From positions 24,085,060-24,149,059 of the forward strand of contig OW203768.1 of the NCBI GenBank assembly GCA_934045905.1: DNA of 64,000 bases, read 5' to 3'. The translations under genes were made by a program, and so were the position numbers. The stretch is from Leuctra nigra. Its lineage: Eukaryota; Arthropoda; Insecta; Plecoptera; Leuctridae. Positions within the stretch are counted from its first letter, which is position 1, and each line of letters opens with the position of its first letter. The notes beneath the pieces were generated by a model. It was not told where the DNA came from, did no database searches, and was given only the letters and a program-made list of their open reading frames with translations. This document shows, piece by piece, positions 54,413 to 64,000 of this stretch.

Positions 54413-55333
54413 TTCTTCCGTTCTATCGATTCTGTTTAATCTTCGTCTATATCATTGTATATACCATTCACGCAGCAATAAATTGCCTATGTATCGTTAT
54501 GTATTCGTTGTACATATTCGTATGTATTCGTTGTGAAGTTAATTTCAAAATCTTTATTAACATACACTTTGTTATATTCTTTATTCCGTTTCATTATTTT
54601 AAAAATGCTAAAGCCTATGATATAATATATATGTTATAATATAATGTTTTATATTTTTTAGCTAATTGTAATATTCAGGTGTGTGCAAGCCTTTTTTCGG
54701 TCAATACAATAGCACAATGAATTTCTTTCGAGTATCTTATAAAAAGACAATGCAGGGATTGAATATATAATTGCCAAAGATACAATGTTTTTCTTAAAAA
54801 AAAAAAAACAATGCTAAGTGAAGAGCAGCTCTACAGCTCAGGTCATGATCGAAAAAGCGTATAACTTGGGAGTGTCCGGATTTTAATGTAATATAGAAAA
54901 TCAGTGTTTTTGAGATATACAGCTATTAAATAACTTGTATATTATGCAAATTGATTTTTACCAGCTCAAAACTGCTGCTTCTTGTTCAACAAATAAATAA
55001 CAAAGATTATAGAACAAATACTCCAGTCACTTTAGCATTTGACCCCAAACTAATTATTTCTAAAAATGTTTTGACGTTATTATTAAGGTCCCCGCACCTA
55101 CATAACTCATAAAAGAAAGTTTACCAAATTTTGGGCCTCCTTTTTGTTTTATCAGGATTTTTGTCAAAATCGATATTTATTTTTAACTAAAAAATTTAAT
55201 TATTATTTTACTTTTAATAAGTTTAATATTTTTTTCAATATTGTATGCTATACAAAAAACATAAAAAACCTAATCATTCTCCTAGGAGATCTCAAACCCT
55301 CATCAGTGCGTTGTGTCAAATGTCCGTCCGTCC

Positions 55334-55406
55334 GATCGGGTAGCTCAGTTGGTAGAGCTCTCGCCCGGCAAGTGAGAGGTCCCGGGTTCGAGCCCCGGTT
55401 CGGTCG
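55334..55406 (+). tRNA. tRNA-like gene, anticodon GGC (Ala) or SINE head
   Basis: A good cloverleaf is visible: GTAGCTCAGTTGGTAGAGC (A box and D arm), CCGGGTTCGAGCCCCGG (T arm, B box) and an acceptor stem with several G-T pairs. Outside it, TCC/GGA extends the stem by 3 bp. The anticodon loop CCGGCAA would give GGC (Ala), but position 33 is C instead of the invariant T. An alternative CTCTC/GAGAG stem leaves an 11-base loop. No CCA, and no T-run directly after. A tRNA-derived SINE or pseudogene is as likely as a working tRNA. The preceding GTCCGTCCGTCC is simple repeat. Confidence 0.5.
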
Positions 55407-56239
55407 GATATTTTTCACAACACACATCCCTTCATATCATCCTGACTCCATGGAAGTTTTCCACAGAAACCTACATTCTCATAATCAGCTTAATCGCATA
55501 CACTGTTATGCGAAACATAAAAAGTTTCGGTTCGAAAAGTTCAGTAAAGTGACTGGAGTAATAGAATAAAATTAAAACCAATCGGTTTTAATTTTGATTA
55601 AAGATCAGATAAGAAGGTGATAGGAGAGAGTGAAGAGATCATGAAAAGAGGTTTAATTTCACACCGATGGATGTACGAGTTTCTGTATAATTTGAATGGA
55701 TATATTTTTATCTTCATCATTGTGAAATAATCTTTGGCATTTTGCAGGCCTAATGCAAATTAAAAATTTGACTTATTTGAATTTGTGATTTTTCGAATTT
55801 TTATTAATTATTTCAATCTACTCCTAAAGAAGATAACTGAATAGTGGTGGAAAACCCGAGATTTCTTATATAATTAGTTTTGTGAACCATTCGAAGTAAT
55901 CGTATTATTTTTAAAATAAAAAAGTGTTTTACGCAAGTCTTTGGTTAGAGATAACTAGAAACTACCCATTATACCGTAAGGCCCCTTTTCTCAGACCGCA
56001 TCATATTAATGTTTGGAAAGTATTATTTACGTCCTGCCATTGACTCGTGCGTTTGGGAATGATTTGTTTACATCATTATCGATCTGTTGTTGCTGGAAAC
56101 CATCTCTGACAGTATCTATAGTCAATAGGCAACATAAACACTGCGCTGTATGTAAAGTTGTCGAACCTGCAATCAAGGGGATGTGCCCTGAGGCGCCAGA
56201 ACTTAGTCTTGGAGGCCAGTGTACAGACCAAATATGAGA
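55407..56239. other. No recognisable gene
   Basis: AT-rich with a short Cys-containing ORF at 56013-56237 (HCAVCKVVEPAIKGMCPEAP) that I cannot place and that ends at the Helitron border. Confidence 0.4.
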
Positions 56240-57048
56240 TTTGCAGACCCTAATTTTTTTGAAATCCCCCGATTGGTTCAAATTAAAAAAAATCTTTTGA
56301 TTGGTTGGTCCAATCAATTTGAAATTTAGCAAAGTAATTGCAACCAACATTGTACCCAATCATAATACATTTCAGCCAAATCCTCCCATTGGTTCAAATT
56401 TGAAACCATTTTCCGTTGATTTTTGTAGAACCGATTGACCGACCAACTTAAAACTTCGCATGGTCATTCGTGCCAACATTTAAGGTATTTTTGCTAATTT
56501 TCAGTCTATTCTGTTGTTATTTTCAAAAGTTTTTGTTATTTTAGGGACATTTTATTCCATAATCTTGAAATATTTACTACATTTTCATCCCTGCCTTCTT
56601 TAAGCTTCTGCTCCAAGGTCTGTAGAGCAGCCAAGCAGTCCACAATTTACAATAAAACTAGCGCATATCAAATCGGATGCAGTACGAATGCCAAATCCTC
56701 CAATTGGTAGTTTAAATAATATCTTCTGATTGGTCGACAATCAAAATGTTTTGATTAAGTTCAAATTTTGCATGGGGATCAAGACCAACATAATCTAAAT
56801 TGTACACATTGTAAGCCCAATCAGTCAAGTATTAATTGGCATTTTACGAGTTTAGTATGGGTTGTCAAAAGCTGGAAAAGGCTTGTAGGAAAGTCACGAC
56901 ACAATGGATCTGATATTCATCCAGAGTATTAATATGGAGATTGGAAAGTTGCAGAGAAAATCGTCTTGTGCCGTGTCGTTTATCGTGACTGGGGATGTTG
57001 CATGTTCTGAGCTCGCTCATCAACGCGTTACACTGAGCGTTTTCCTAG
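56240..57048 (+). mobile_element. Helitron-like element D (about 0.8 kb)
   Basis: The interior matches element B in reverse orientation over most of its length. The 3' end is the clearest of the family: stem CGCTCA (57014-57019) pairs with TGAGCG (57034-57039), a loop contains AACGCGTT, then TTTTC, CTAG (57045-57048) and a flanking T. The 5' end is truncated or unclear near GAGATTTGCAGACCCTAATT. Confidence 0.7.
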
Positions 57049-57865
57049 TATTTTGTACTGTAACGCAATGAACGCTGCCCATATCAACACTCTGTGTTGG
57101 TGTACGGGAAGAAATAAAATCTAAAATCTAATCTAAAGCATTTCGTTTTGGCTAATTTCAAGGTCTGTAAAGCAGAAACATGCAAAAGCATATCAATTCG
57201 CATGCATTACAAAGCATTACTTTGGATGATAATGAGGGGATGACAGCTGACGACGTTGTTACAAAATGGTGCCATGGACAGCTTCAAGAACTGAACGATA
57301 GTGACTCATCATCCGATATGGAACCCCTTTCTCCACTTCTTTTAAAGGTTATTTTCCTCTATAAGAATGTTAAATGTCAGACGCAAGGAAAACCTGATCG
57401 CGTTGATAAGCGAAACTTCGAATGCATTGCTCGTGAATTTAGGAGCTCCATGCTTACAACATTATTTGATAACAGAATGCGGTATGTTTGTCTACATTGT
57501 TCATCACAGAAGATTTTATAACAACTCCCACTCATAAGCATCTACATCAATCATATCCAACAATTCGGAGACGTGGATAAAGAAAAGAATACATCATTCG
57601 CATTCTATCATCAAGATAGGCAAAGATTACAAACTGGAATGAGACTTGGGTATGCACAGGGCCAGCACAAATCATATGTATGTAGGAAGGATGGTGTGGT
57701 GTACGCTCGGTCCACCAGGAGCGCAGCCATGGACATGTACGGCCGAGCAGAGCCACATCAATCAGTCACTAATAAACCACCACAGCATTCGTGTCTCGTG
57801 TATCAAGAACACACGTGCCGGAGGAATAGGAGTGGTTGGCGTAAAGTGAGAGACTTGAGCAAATG
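57049..57865 (+). other. Unassigned; two short plus-strand ORFs
   Basis: ORFs at 57180-57521 (acidic ELNDSDSSSDMEP stretch, then FECIAREFRSSMLTTLF) and 57573-57872 have no recognisable domain. The first 40 bases of the former overlap a Helitron-like phrase, so both may be chance or remnants. Confidence 0.35.
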
Positions 57866-57867
57866 CA

Positions 57868-59130
57868 TGTAACAAACAACATAGGCAGTATTACGCCTGC
57901 AGACGTGGTAGGCGGCGGGCCGTGCTGATATCCCTGTTGTGCAAGGAAGTGATTAGATTATTATGGTTTAACGGCGCGTCAACGATGAGGTTATATTGCG
58001 CACATTATTTTTTACTTTTAACTTTGTTGAATTAAGTGGAGGACATGGGGAGGGCTCGACCTATGGGCCCGATCCGGGGGAGTCCAGCACTGGTGGGAAG
58101 GCCAGGCCGGAATAGGGACCGGACCGGGAGGGCGTGAGGGTTCTGGCAGGCGGGACCCGATTTCAGGGGGATCACCATCTCGAGGGGGAAGGCCGGCCCG
58201 ACGAGACCGTTAATTCACGGGAGGGCATGGGTAGGTCGACCCTGGCTGCTCTTTGTCTGGGCCTCACCACTGACCTGTCCGGGCAAGGAAGTGTATGGTA
58301 TTCTAAAGAATTTATGTGCTCCCAGAATACCTGAAGATAAATCCTTCGCACAATTGTTAGCACTTCTGCAAGAGTATTATGCGCCTCCTCCGTCAGTAAT
58401 AGCGGAACGTCACACGTTTCACGGACGGAGGCAAGAAGAGGGCGATTCGGTTGCCGAGTTAAGCGCAGGCCTGCGGAAGTTGACGAGACATTGTAATTTC
58501 GCTGCTTTCTGAGATAATGCCTTGCGTGATTAGTTAGTCATTGGCACACGTGACCAAGCGATTACGCAAGTTCTCTACTTGGAGCGAGAAGATTTGACCT
58601 TCGAGCGTGATATGCAGTTGGCGCTTCTACATGAAAAGGCGGCGGAGAATGAAACTAAATGTCATGCAGAGGCCATGACTACAACGGTAGCCCGATCAAC
58701 AGAGGAAGTGCATCGCATACAGCAGCGGTCGCAACAGAGACAGAAGAATTGCCGAGGTCGTCCAACCGGACGCCTGGACAACAGTGTTGTGAGTGTTGTG
58801 GAAATCAATCTCACAGATCAGATGAGTGTAATTTCAAAGATTATAAATGTTACAAGTGCATTGGAATGGGACATTTAAAGAAGATGTGCCGAAATAAAAA
58901 TAAGAGGTCGGTTTACAATTAATGTGCGGTTGAAAACCAGGAAGAGGACGTTGAGGACATGAACTTTCAAAACAAGTCACAATCTTACAATCGTTTTTTC
59001 AGTAAATAAAGTTTCTTGCAGATAGTCCATGGTTTGTAAGAGTCATGGTGCATGGAAAAGTGTTGAGAATGGAATTAGATAGTAAGGCAGCCGTTTCATG
59101 TATGTCGGAAGATTTGTATAACTCCATTTC
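57868..59130 (+). pseudogene. Ty3/gypsy gag-protease relic, split by retroposon copy 5
   Basis: Gag reads RRAVLISLLCKEVYGILKNL across the insertion, then LLQEYYAPPPSVIAERHTFH, DSVAELSAGLRKLTRHCNF, DLTFERDMQLALLHEKA. Two zinc knuckles follow (CCECCGNQSHRSDEC and CYKCIGMGHLKKMC). Downstream a protease-like RMELDSKAAVSCMSEDLY has Asp-Ser-Lys instead of Asp-Thr/Ser-Gly, so the active site is lost. Stops after CNFAAF and NALRD and frameshifts make it inactive. No long terminal repeats or reverse transcriptase are seen. This is the common invertebrate Ty3/gypsy gag type. Confidence 0.75.
57952..58282 (-). mobile_element. SINE-sized retroposon, copy 5, 5' truncated (331 bp)
   Basis: Flanked by a perfect 11-bp duplication GCAAGGAAGTG (57941-57951 and 58283-58293). 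It keeps the minus-strand 3' end (AATCTAAT-type tail) but lacks about 120 bp of the minus-strand 5' end present in the other four copies. Truncation at the 5' end with an intact duplication is the mark of target-primed reverse transcription. Confidence 0.9.
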
Positions 59131-59489
59131 AAATTAAATGTAATGTATGAATTTATGAAATGTATGATATATCATCTTTTCCTGAAGATTTGTAAATTCC
59201 TGCAGTCATTATCTGCAGTCTTAATGAAATATCTGAAGTAGGTCTTGATGATATAAAAAAAATAATTGATTTAGAACATCTAGAATTTTTTCTTGACCTC
59301 TGGTTAAGAGTAGGTTGTACAAAAATGTAAACATTGGAGATAGTAGGTTTGTTCGTCGGACTTTTCCGAACCTGCTCGGAGCAGCTTTGGCACTAAAAAG
59401 CGTTCGTTGCGTCCGTGCAAGTTGCTCCCAGCTGTTCTGATCGCGTTCGTCGAGTGCGTGTAACCTGTTCTTGAACCCGTTTCGAGCAG
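59131..59489. other. No recognisable gene
   Basis: AT-rich to 59335, then a GC-richer stretch leading into the LINE 5' region. No motif recognised. Confidence 0.4.
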
Positions 59490-60285
59490 CAACCCCCCGA
59501 AGGACTGCCACCTTGACGCGGTGGTGGGGCTTAAGGGGCCAACCCACGGGCTGGTCCCAACTAAGAGCAGTCCACTCATTGCACAGCGGGATTCGTGCAT
59601 ACCATCATTTCACCATCATTTTCCTCTATTTTTATTTTCTCTGTCTCATTTTTAAATGCCATTCCTGCTTGTGCAATGAGTAATGTTGACGACTATGCGA
59701 TACGGATATTCTCTATACATTATTTCACTTGCACCCGGTCGATTGGGTTCCTGAATGGTGACCGGAGTGTGGCTTTGGGAGCAGACAACACTTTTCTCAT
59801 TTCACCACATCACCCTCATCATCATTCTTGTCATCTCTTACTTACCTGTTTCTTCTTTCCTTAGTTCTTCTCTATTCTTCTTCTTATATTTTCTGTCAGC
59901 TTCCAGGTCGCACTAAAACGCCCACCCTCGTGTTTGCCGTGCGTAGAGACCCGTAAGGAAGGAAAGGACGATCCTGGTAGCTGAGGATTCGTGGCATATA
60001 AAACCACCATAATCCAACACTCTGCTTTGGCTTCTGCTTCTTCCGAAACGGGAGGCTGGGGACTAATCCATCCCCAGCCAACCGGCTTGTTCGTATGTGT
60101 TAAAGCTGCAACATGGATGAGCGGGTGGTCTACATTGGCATGATGATGCATACTGGTGTCCCAGTCGGTATGCTGTCACTCATGACTAGTGTAGCGCTAC
60201 CCGCTATACCTTCTGGACAAACCTGGTATTTCTAAAATATCCCATTTGTGGCTCCGTGGTGGGTGGGGATCCAGAAGATGAATTT
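59490..60285 (+). promoter_or_regulatory. 5' untranslated region of a jockey-like LINE
   Basis: It begins near AACCCCCCGAAGGACTGCCA, where CCACC TTGACGC GGTGG can form a hairpin followed by GGGGCTTAAGGGGCCAACCC. The same hairpin phrase opens the minus-strand 5' end of the five SINE-sized retroposons. In LINEs such regions hold the internal promoter and sometimes a self-cleaving ribozyme; neither is proven here. The exact 5' end is uncertain. Confidence 0.5.
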
Positions 60286-61647
60286 ATGATTGATTTTATT
60301 ATGACGACCACAGCAAACTCCCCCCCTCCCCCAACTTTCAACAAAAATAATACAAGTGACAACGAAATAACTCAAAGTGAACCAATACCCTATTTACTCG
60401 ATAAAATTATTGATCCAAAAACAATTTATAAAATTAATTCAAATACTAAGTTTTTCATTATAACAAGATCGGAGCAGGACGCCACTTTCAACGGCGTCTT
60501 TCCCTTTAAATTGCAAAATTTTATCCAAAAAGACATTGGCAGGGTACAAGTGAGGAGACTTAGAGACGGCTCTTTGCTTATAGAAACTGAAACTAAAGAA
60601 CAATCAACATATCTAATGTCACTCAAACTGCTGGGCACATTCCCAATCAACGTCGCTCCACACGCAACTCTGAACACTTCAAAGGGCGTCATTTACTCGA
60701 GGGATTTACTTAGCTTTTCAGAGGAAGAATTGTTAAAAGAATTTGAAAGCCAAAATTTAATATTTTTAAAGCGCATAATGTCACGTGTAAATAAAGTACT
60801 TGTACCGACGCCAATGATTTCACTTACTTTCTCTTCAACCTCCCTTCCTGAATATATTTTTGCTGGGTTTCTTCGAATACCTGTCCAACTGCACATCCCA
60901 AACCCATTCAGGTGCTTAAAATGTCAACAACTTGGACACACACATCACAGGTGTGAGAAGGCATATGCTTGCGACAGATGCGGCTCTCCGACTGAACATG
61001 GGAAACCATGTGACAGGGAGCCCTTCTGCGTCAACTGCAAGGGAGACCATCCATCTTGGTCCCGCGAATGCCCCACCTGGAAGAGAGAAAAAAAGATAAT
61101 TGAAATTCAAACTAAAGAGAAAATAACACCACAAGATGCGCGACGAAAATTTTTTCAACTGTTTCCAAACTTTTCGAAACCTAAAATTACATACGCACAA
61201 TCAGTAGCAACTCTACCTCCAGTATTTACACCTAAAACGTCCGGAAAGTCCGAACTGGAAAATGTATTAAAGGTGATAGAACAATTACTCGCAGGACAAA
61301 CTGAAATGAAAGCTAAAATTGATGAACAGACAAAACAAATAAATGAACTACGAAAAGAAAATGAAACTCTTAAATTAGAAAATATTAAAAAGAAATCTAA
61401 ATTAGAAACAATTAAACCACCCCCTCAAAAGACCCCAGTAAAACCTGCAGCACCATTAAAAACAAGCCCTACCGTGAAATTAAACAGATCCTCCTTAAAC
61501 TTGAGTACAGAGGATCTGAGAGCTGCCAAAGTTAAGAATGTAGGCGTCAGTGGTGATAGCGATCCTATGGACACCACTGAAACCAATCCCGCATCGACGG
61601 TGATTGGAAATACGAACTTAAAAGTAGGCTTGTCAAACCATCTGTGA
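60286..61647 (+). CDS. LINE ORF1 (gag-like, three zinc knuckles), intact
   Basis: The first ATG in frame (60286) gives about 453 residues. The N-terminal half has an RRM-like/jockey gag-type region (TKFFIITRSEQDATFNGVFP...). The centre carries three CCHC-type knuckles: CLKCQQLGHTHHRC, CDRCGSPTEHGKPC and CVNCKGDHPSWSREC. The C-terminal third has a Glu/Lys/Asn-rich coiled-coil-like stretch (KAKIDEQTKQINELRKENET) and a Pro-rich tail. ORF1 proteins bind the element's RNA and package it. ORF2 starts 36 bp downstream. No lesions are visible. Jockey-clade placement is by motif order. Confidence 0.8.
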   Translation: MIDFIMTTTANSPPPPTFNKNNTSDNEITQSEPIPYLLDKIIDPKTIYKINSNTKFFIITRSEQDATFNGVFPFKLQNFIQKDIGRVQVRRLRDGSLLIETETKEQSTYLMSLKLLGTFPINVAPHATLNTSKGVIYSRDLLSFSEEELLKEFESQNLIFLKRIMSRVNKVLVPTPMISLTFSSTSLPEYIFAGFLRIPVQLHIPNPFRCLKCQQLGHTHHRCEKAYACDRCGSPTEHGKPCDREPFCVNCKGDHPSWSRECPTWKREKKIIEIQTKEKITPQDARRKFFQLFPNFSKPKITYAQSVATLPPVFTPKTSGKSELENVLKVIEQLLAGQTEMKAKIDEQTKQINELRKENETLKLENIKKKSKLETIKPPPQKTPVKPAAPLKTSPTVKLNRSSLNLSTEDLRAAKVKNVGVSGDSDPMDTTETNPASTVIGNTNLKVGLSNHL

Positions 61648-61683
61648 TATATTTTATTTTATATTTTATACATCAATTTTATC

Positions 61684-61826
61684 ATGAATTTTATACAATG
61701 GAACTGTAATAGTTTTAACGTTCACAAAGAGGAAATGAAGATTTTATGTGCTGATTTTAATCCTATTGGTTTCCTTTTACAAGAAACCCATTTTAAGCCT
61801 TCCTCTACACCTATCCTACGTGGATA
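61684..61826 (+). pseudogene. LINE ORF2 N-terminus (endonuclease start), truncated
   Basis: MNFIQWNCNSFNVHKEEMKI, then DFNPIGFLLQETHFKPS, is the start of an APE-type endonuclease (first Asn, and Glu in QETH). After 48 codons the frame runs into the inverted-repeat element at 61827, so the endonuclease and reverse transcriptase are absent here. Confidence 0.8.
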
Positions 61827-62870
61827 TCTAGTGGAGCGGTCGCTCCACCCAGCCAAGTCGTACGGTACACTCACACTCACTCAACATACTGTAAATGCCT
61901 AATAAACTGAGGAGCAGACCAAACACTTTTACTGTAAGCAACAACATGGCATTTTCGGCCTACTGGATCTCAACATTGGAAAATCTCACATTGTTGCTAA
62001 ATATCTTAATTTCGAGCTATGGCCCACCCCACCCCCTATACCAAATTTGGGAACAACAGGTTATGTCATTTGCGAGCAAGATGGCCGTGAAAACAGTGAA
62101 ATTACACCCCTTTTAAAAGCTATCTGATGATGATGATGATGATTCAGATATCAGGAAACACTGTTGACAGGGCCACAGCCTAAACGGGTTAACCGATCGA
62201 TCTGAAATTTTTACCACGTGTGCACTTTTGGCGTCTAAGGTGCCTTTTGCTATAACCGGTTTTATGCCGCCATTTTGAAACCGGAAGTGACGTCATATCT
62301 CGAAAACGGCTGAACCGATCGAAACGAAGTTTGCGCCAATCGATTCAGACGGTCATCTATATGAAACATCAATAGTCGAAATAGAAATGCACTATTACTA
62401 AAACCGGAAATGACGCCATAACAATGCCAAATCTGACTAAAACCATCTCTTATAACAATAAATACATATTCAGAAGGCTTATAATGTTACATAACATTTA
62501 AGATACAGATATTAGGTGGCAGTGATGTCAGCCGCCATTTTGAAAACTGGAAGTGATGCGATAACTCGAGAACAGTTGGACCGATTGGAACGATGCTTTC
62601 GCAATTCATCATGGAATATAATTTTAAGCTTACATTTAGCACCAAACACAATTCTTCTTAGCAACCAAACCACAAAGGCGTATTTTTTTAAAGGAATTAT
62701 AGTCATTGGTGAAACAATGTTACAAGTTATAAGAATAAACTGAAAAAAGGAGTGATATCCCCATAAAAAACACTCCGTGTAAAAATACCAGCCAAGTCTC
62801 TTTACTTTAAAAAAATTCAACACCGAAAAGGAGTGATATCAAAAAAGGAGCCAAGTCAATGACATTTCCA
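61827..62870. mobile_element. Third copy of the large inverted-repeat family (one arm)
   Basis: It opens TCTAGTGGAGCGGTCGCTCC after TA (61825-61826) and follows the left arm of the 32957 element almost base for base to about 62850, including the GAT microsatellite and ACACTCCGTGTAAAAATACC. No matching right arm is present in the window. Confidence 0.8.
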
Positions 62871-62914
62871 AATATTTAATCGTATCTTTGAAATTTTTTT
62901 GCGTAGAATTTTTT

Positions 62915-63025
62915 TTTGCATTGCGTAGAGGACGCAATGGGGAGAAGAAACTTGCTGGAAGATGATTGGGTGGACAAGGAGATGTGGCGATTGGGGTGTG
63001 AGAAACGGCCTTTGCTGTAAAATAC
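62915..63025 (+). pseudogene. RTE-like LINE C-terminal scrap with 3' tail
   Basis: The reading EDAMGRRNLLEDDWVDKEMW then RLGCEKRPLL matches the C-terminal pattern seen in the RTE relic at 16.8 kb (RDEWRLGL). A TAATATA/TATATAT microsatellite (63028-63110) follows, as expected for an RTE 3' tail. Confidence 0.5.
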
Positions 63026-63119
63026 TCTCAGTATAATATACTGCGTATAATAATATAATATGCGTATAATATACGCAAGTTATATATTATATATATAGAT
63101 ATATATTCTGCATTTCGAA

Positions 63120-64000
63120 TAGATCACGTAATAGAAGCTGTGTTTGTTTTATTAGGTTATATTATCATTCTCATTTGGGACTCGGGCCCCTGCTGTGAAG
63201 ACTTGGCTGTTCACGTCAAGAAACAGGCCCGGCCCAAAATCCTCAAAAGTCTGAGTCGTCGTGGGAGGAAATTTCTCGAGATGGTAACTTTGCCATGTCC
63301 TAGTAATCGCAAGTTAACCTTCATCGTCGTATTGACACGCGTCAACAGTAGTGACATCTGCTATGCGAATGAGGTGTGACGAAGGTATTCTTGCCTTAAC
63401 TCCTTGTATGACTTATCCTTTGTCCTTATTGTATAGGCCTGCAGAGAAGCCAGCCTATTGCTTTAGCGGGGCTACAATAACATGTAATTTGTTTTTTCTG
63501 AATAAAAATATATAAATAAAAATGTATGTGTTTGAACTGAATTTGACTGGCACAACTTGCTCACCCAGAATGGAAATAACAATTATCAAATGTTTAAGTA
63601 CGTCCTGGGATTTTTGTTGAGAAATTAATATAAATATGGACACATTAAATTGTTGTGTTATACGTTATTGAGTAAACCATCTCCAAATAAAATTTTACAT
63701 TGATTTCTGATCAACAACTTGCTGAAAATTCAGTGCAATTCATTCAAAATGGAATTGTCAAAATCCTTAACAATTATAAAAATAATTGTATTGAAATGTG
63801 TCGACAGTTCACAACAACAAACCAAATTACTCTAATTGATCAATTGTTAATAATTGAGTGGACTGAATCTCGTTGCCACGAGTCCGCAATTGACACCCGG
63901 GCGGAAACGAGAAACCTTGTGACGCGATGTCCCAACATCTTAAGACGCTATGAAACCCCTCAGCTTCATCCCCTCAACATCTGGCGCGCGCATCACGATG
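63120..64000. other. Unassigned window end
   Basis: A 79-codon ORF (63140-63379) is not recognisable. AATAAA occurs at about 63501 and 63516 after a GC-richer stretch, which may be a LINE or gene 3' end. The rest is AT-rich, with CG-richer sequence in the last 130 bp. Confidence 0.35.

Overview
The window looks like intergenic or heterochromatin-like DNA from an insect or another arthropod. The evidence is AT-rich sequence, short GT-AG introns, and TE families typical of arthropods (Helitron, pogo, Harbinger, Tc1, CACTA/EnSpm, hAT, Mutator-YqaJ, RTE- and jockey-like LINEs, Ty3/gypsy, a 5S-derived SINE). A hemipteran is my impression only; no diagnostic host gene is visible and I do not name a species. 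Nearly all coding capacity belongs to mobile elements, many of them nested.

Layout. 1-5.6 kb: tandem repeats and a dead Mutator-type transposase with a C-terminal YqaJ nuclease, split by a short retroposon. 5.6-17.9 kb: a hAT-like MITE, several Helitron-like elements (hairpin plus CTAG|T 3' ends), a second copy of the retroposon, and an RTE-like reverse transcriptase relic. 17.95-31.41 kb: a 13.5-kb element with matching termini and subterminal repeats. It carries two divergent, apparently intact multi-exon genes: a TNP2-type (CACTA/EnSpm) transposase on the minus strand and a BEN-domain protein on the plus strand. 31.7-32.6 kb: a broken Harbinger nuclease. 32.96-40.02 kb: a large inverted-repeat element containing a 3.36-kb pogo-type element (one stop codon) and a third retroposon copy. 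41.05-46.3 kb: a 5S rRNA-derived SINE, a dead Tc1 transposase, and a five-exon DDE transposase gene whose 3' end was split by a MITE with a 9-bp target duplication.

47.4-50.7 kb: a six-unit tandem array (476 or 486 bp) encoding a small zinc-finger-like protein. A 10-bp length difference decides whether the finger is in frame, and unit 2 holds the fourth retroposon copy. 50.8-52.5 kb: a hAT relic, a LINE 3' end and a Helitron 5' end. 52.7-57 kb: mostly unassigned, with two tRNA-like sequences and a Helitron. 57.9-59.1 kb: a Ty3/gypsy gag-protease relic split by the fifth (5'-truncated) retroposon copy. 59.5-61.8 kb: a jockey-like LINE with an intact ORF1, cut in early ORF2 by another copy of the 32.96-kb inverted-repeat family. 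63-64 kb: an RTE tail and unassigned sequence.

The strongest candidates for something new are the TNP2 + BEN two-gene element with non-CAC termini, and the SINE-sized retroposon family whose five copies all have perfect 11-16 bp target duplications in one orientation.
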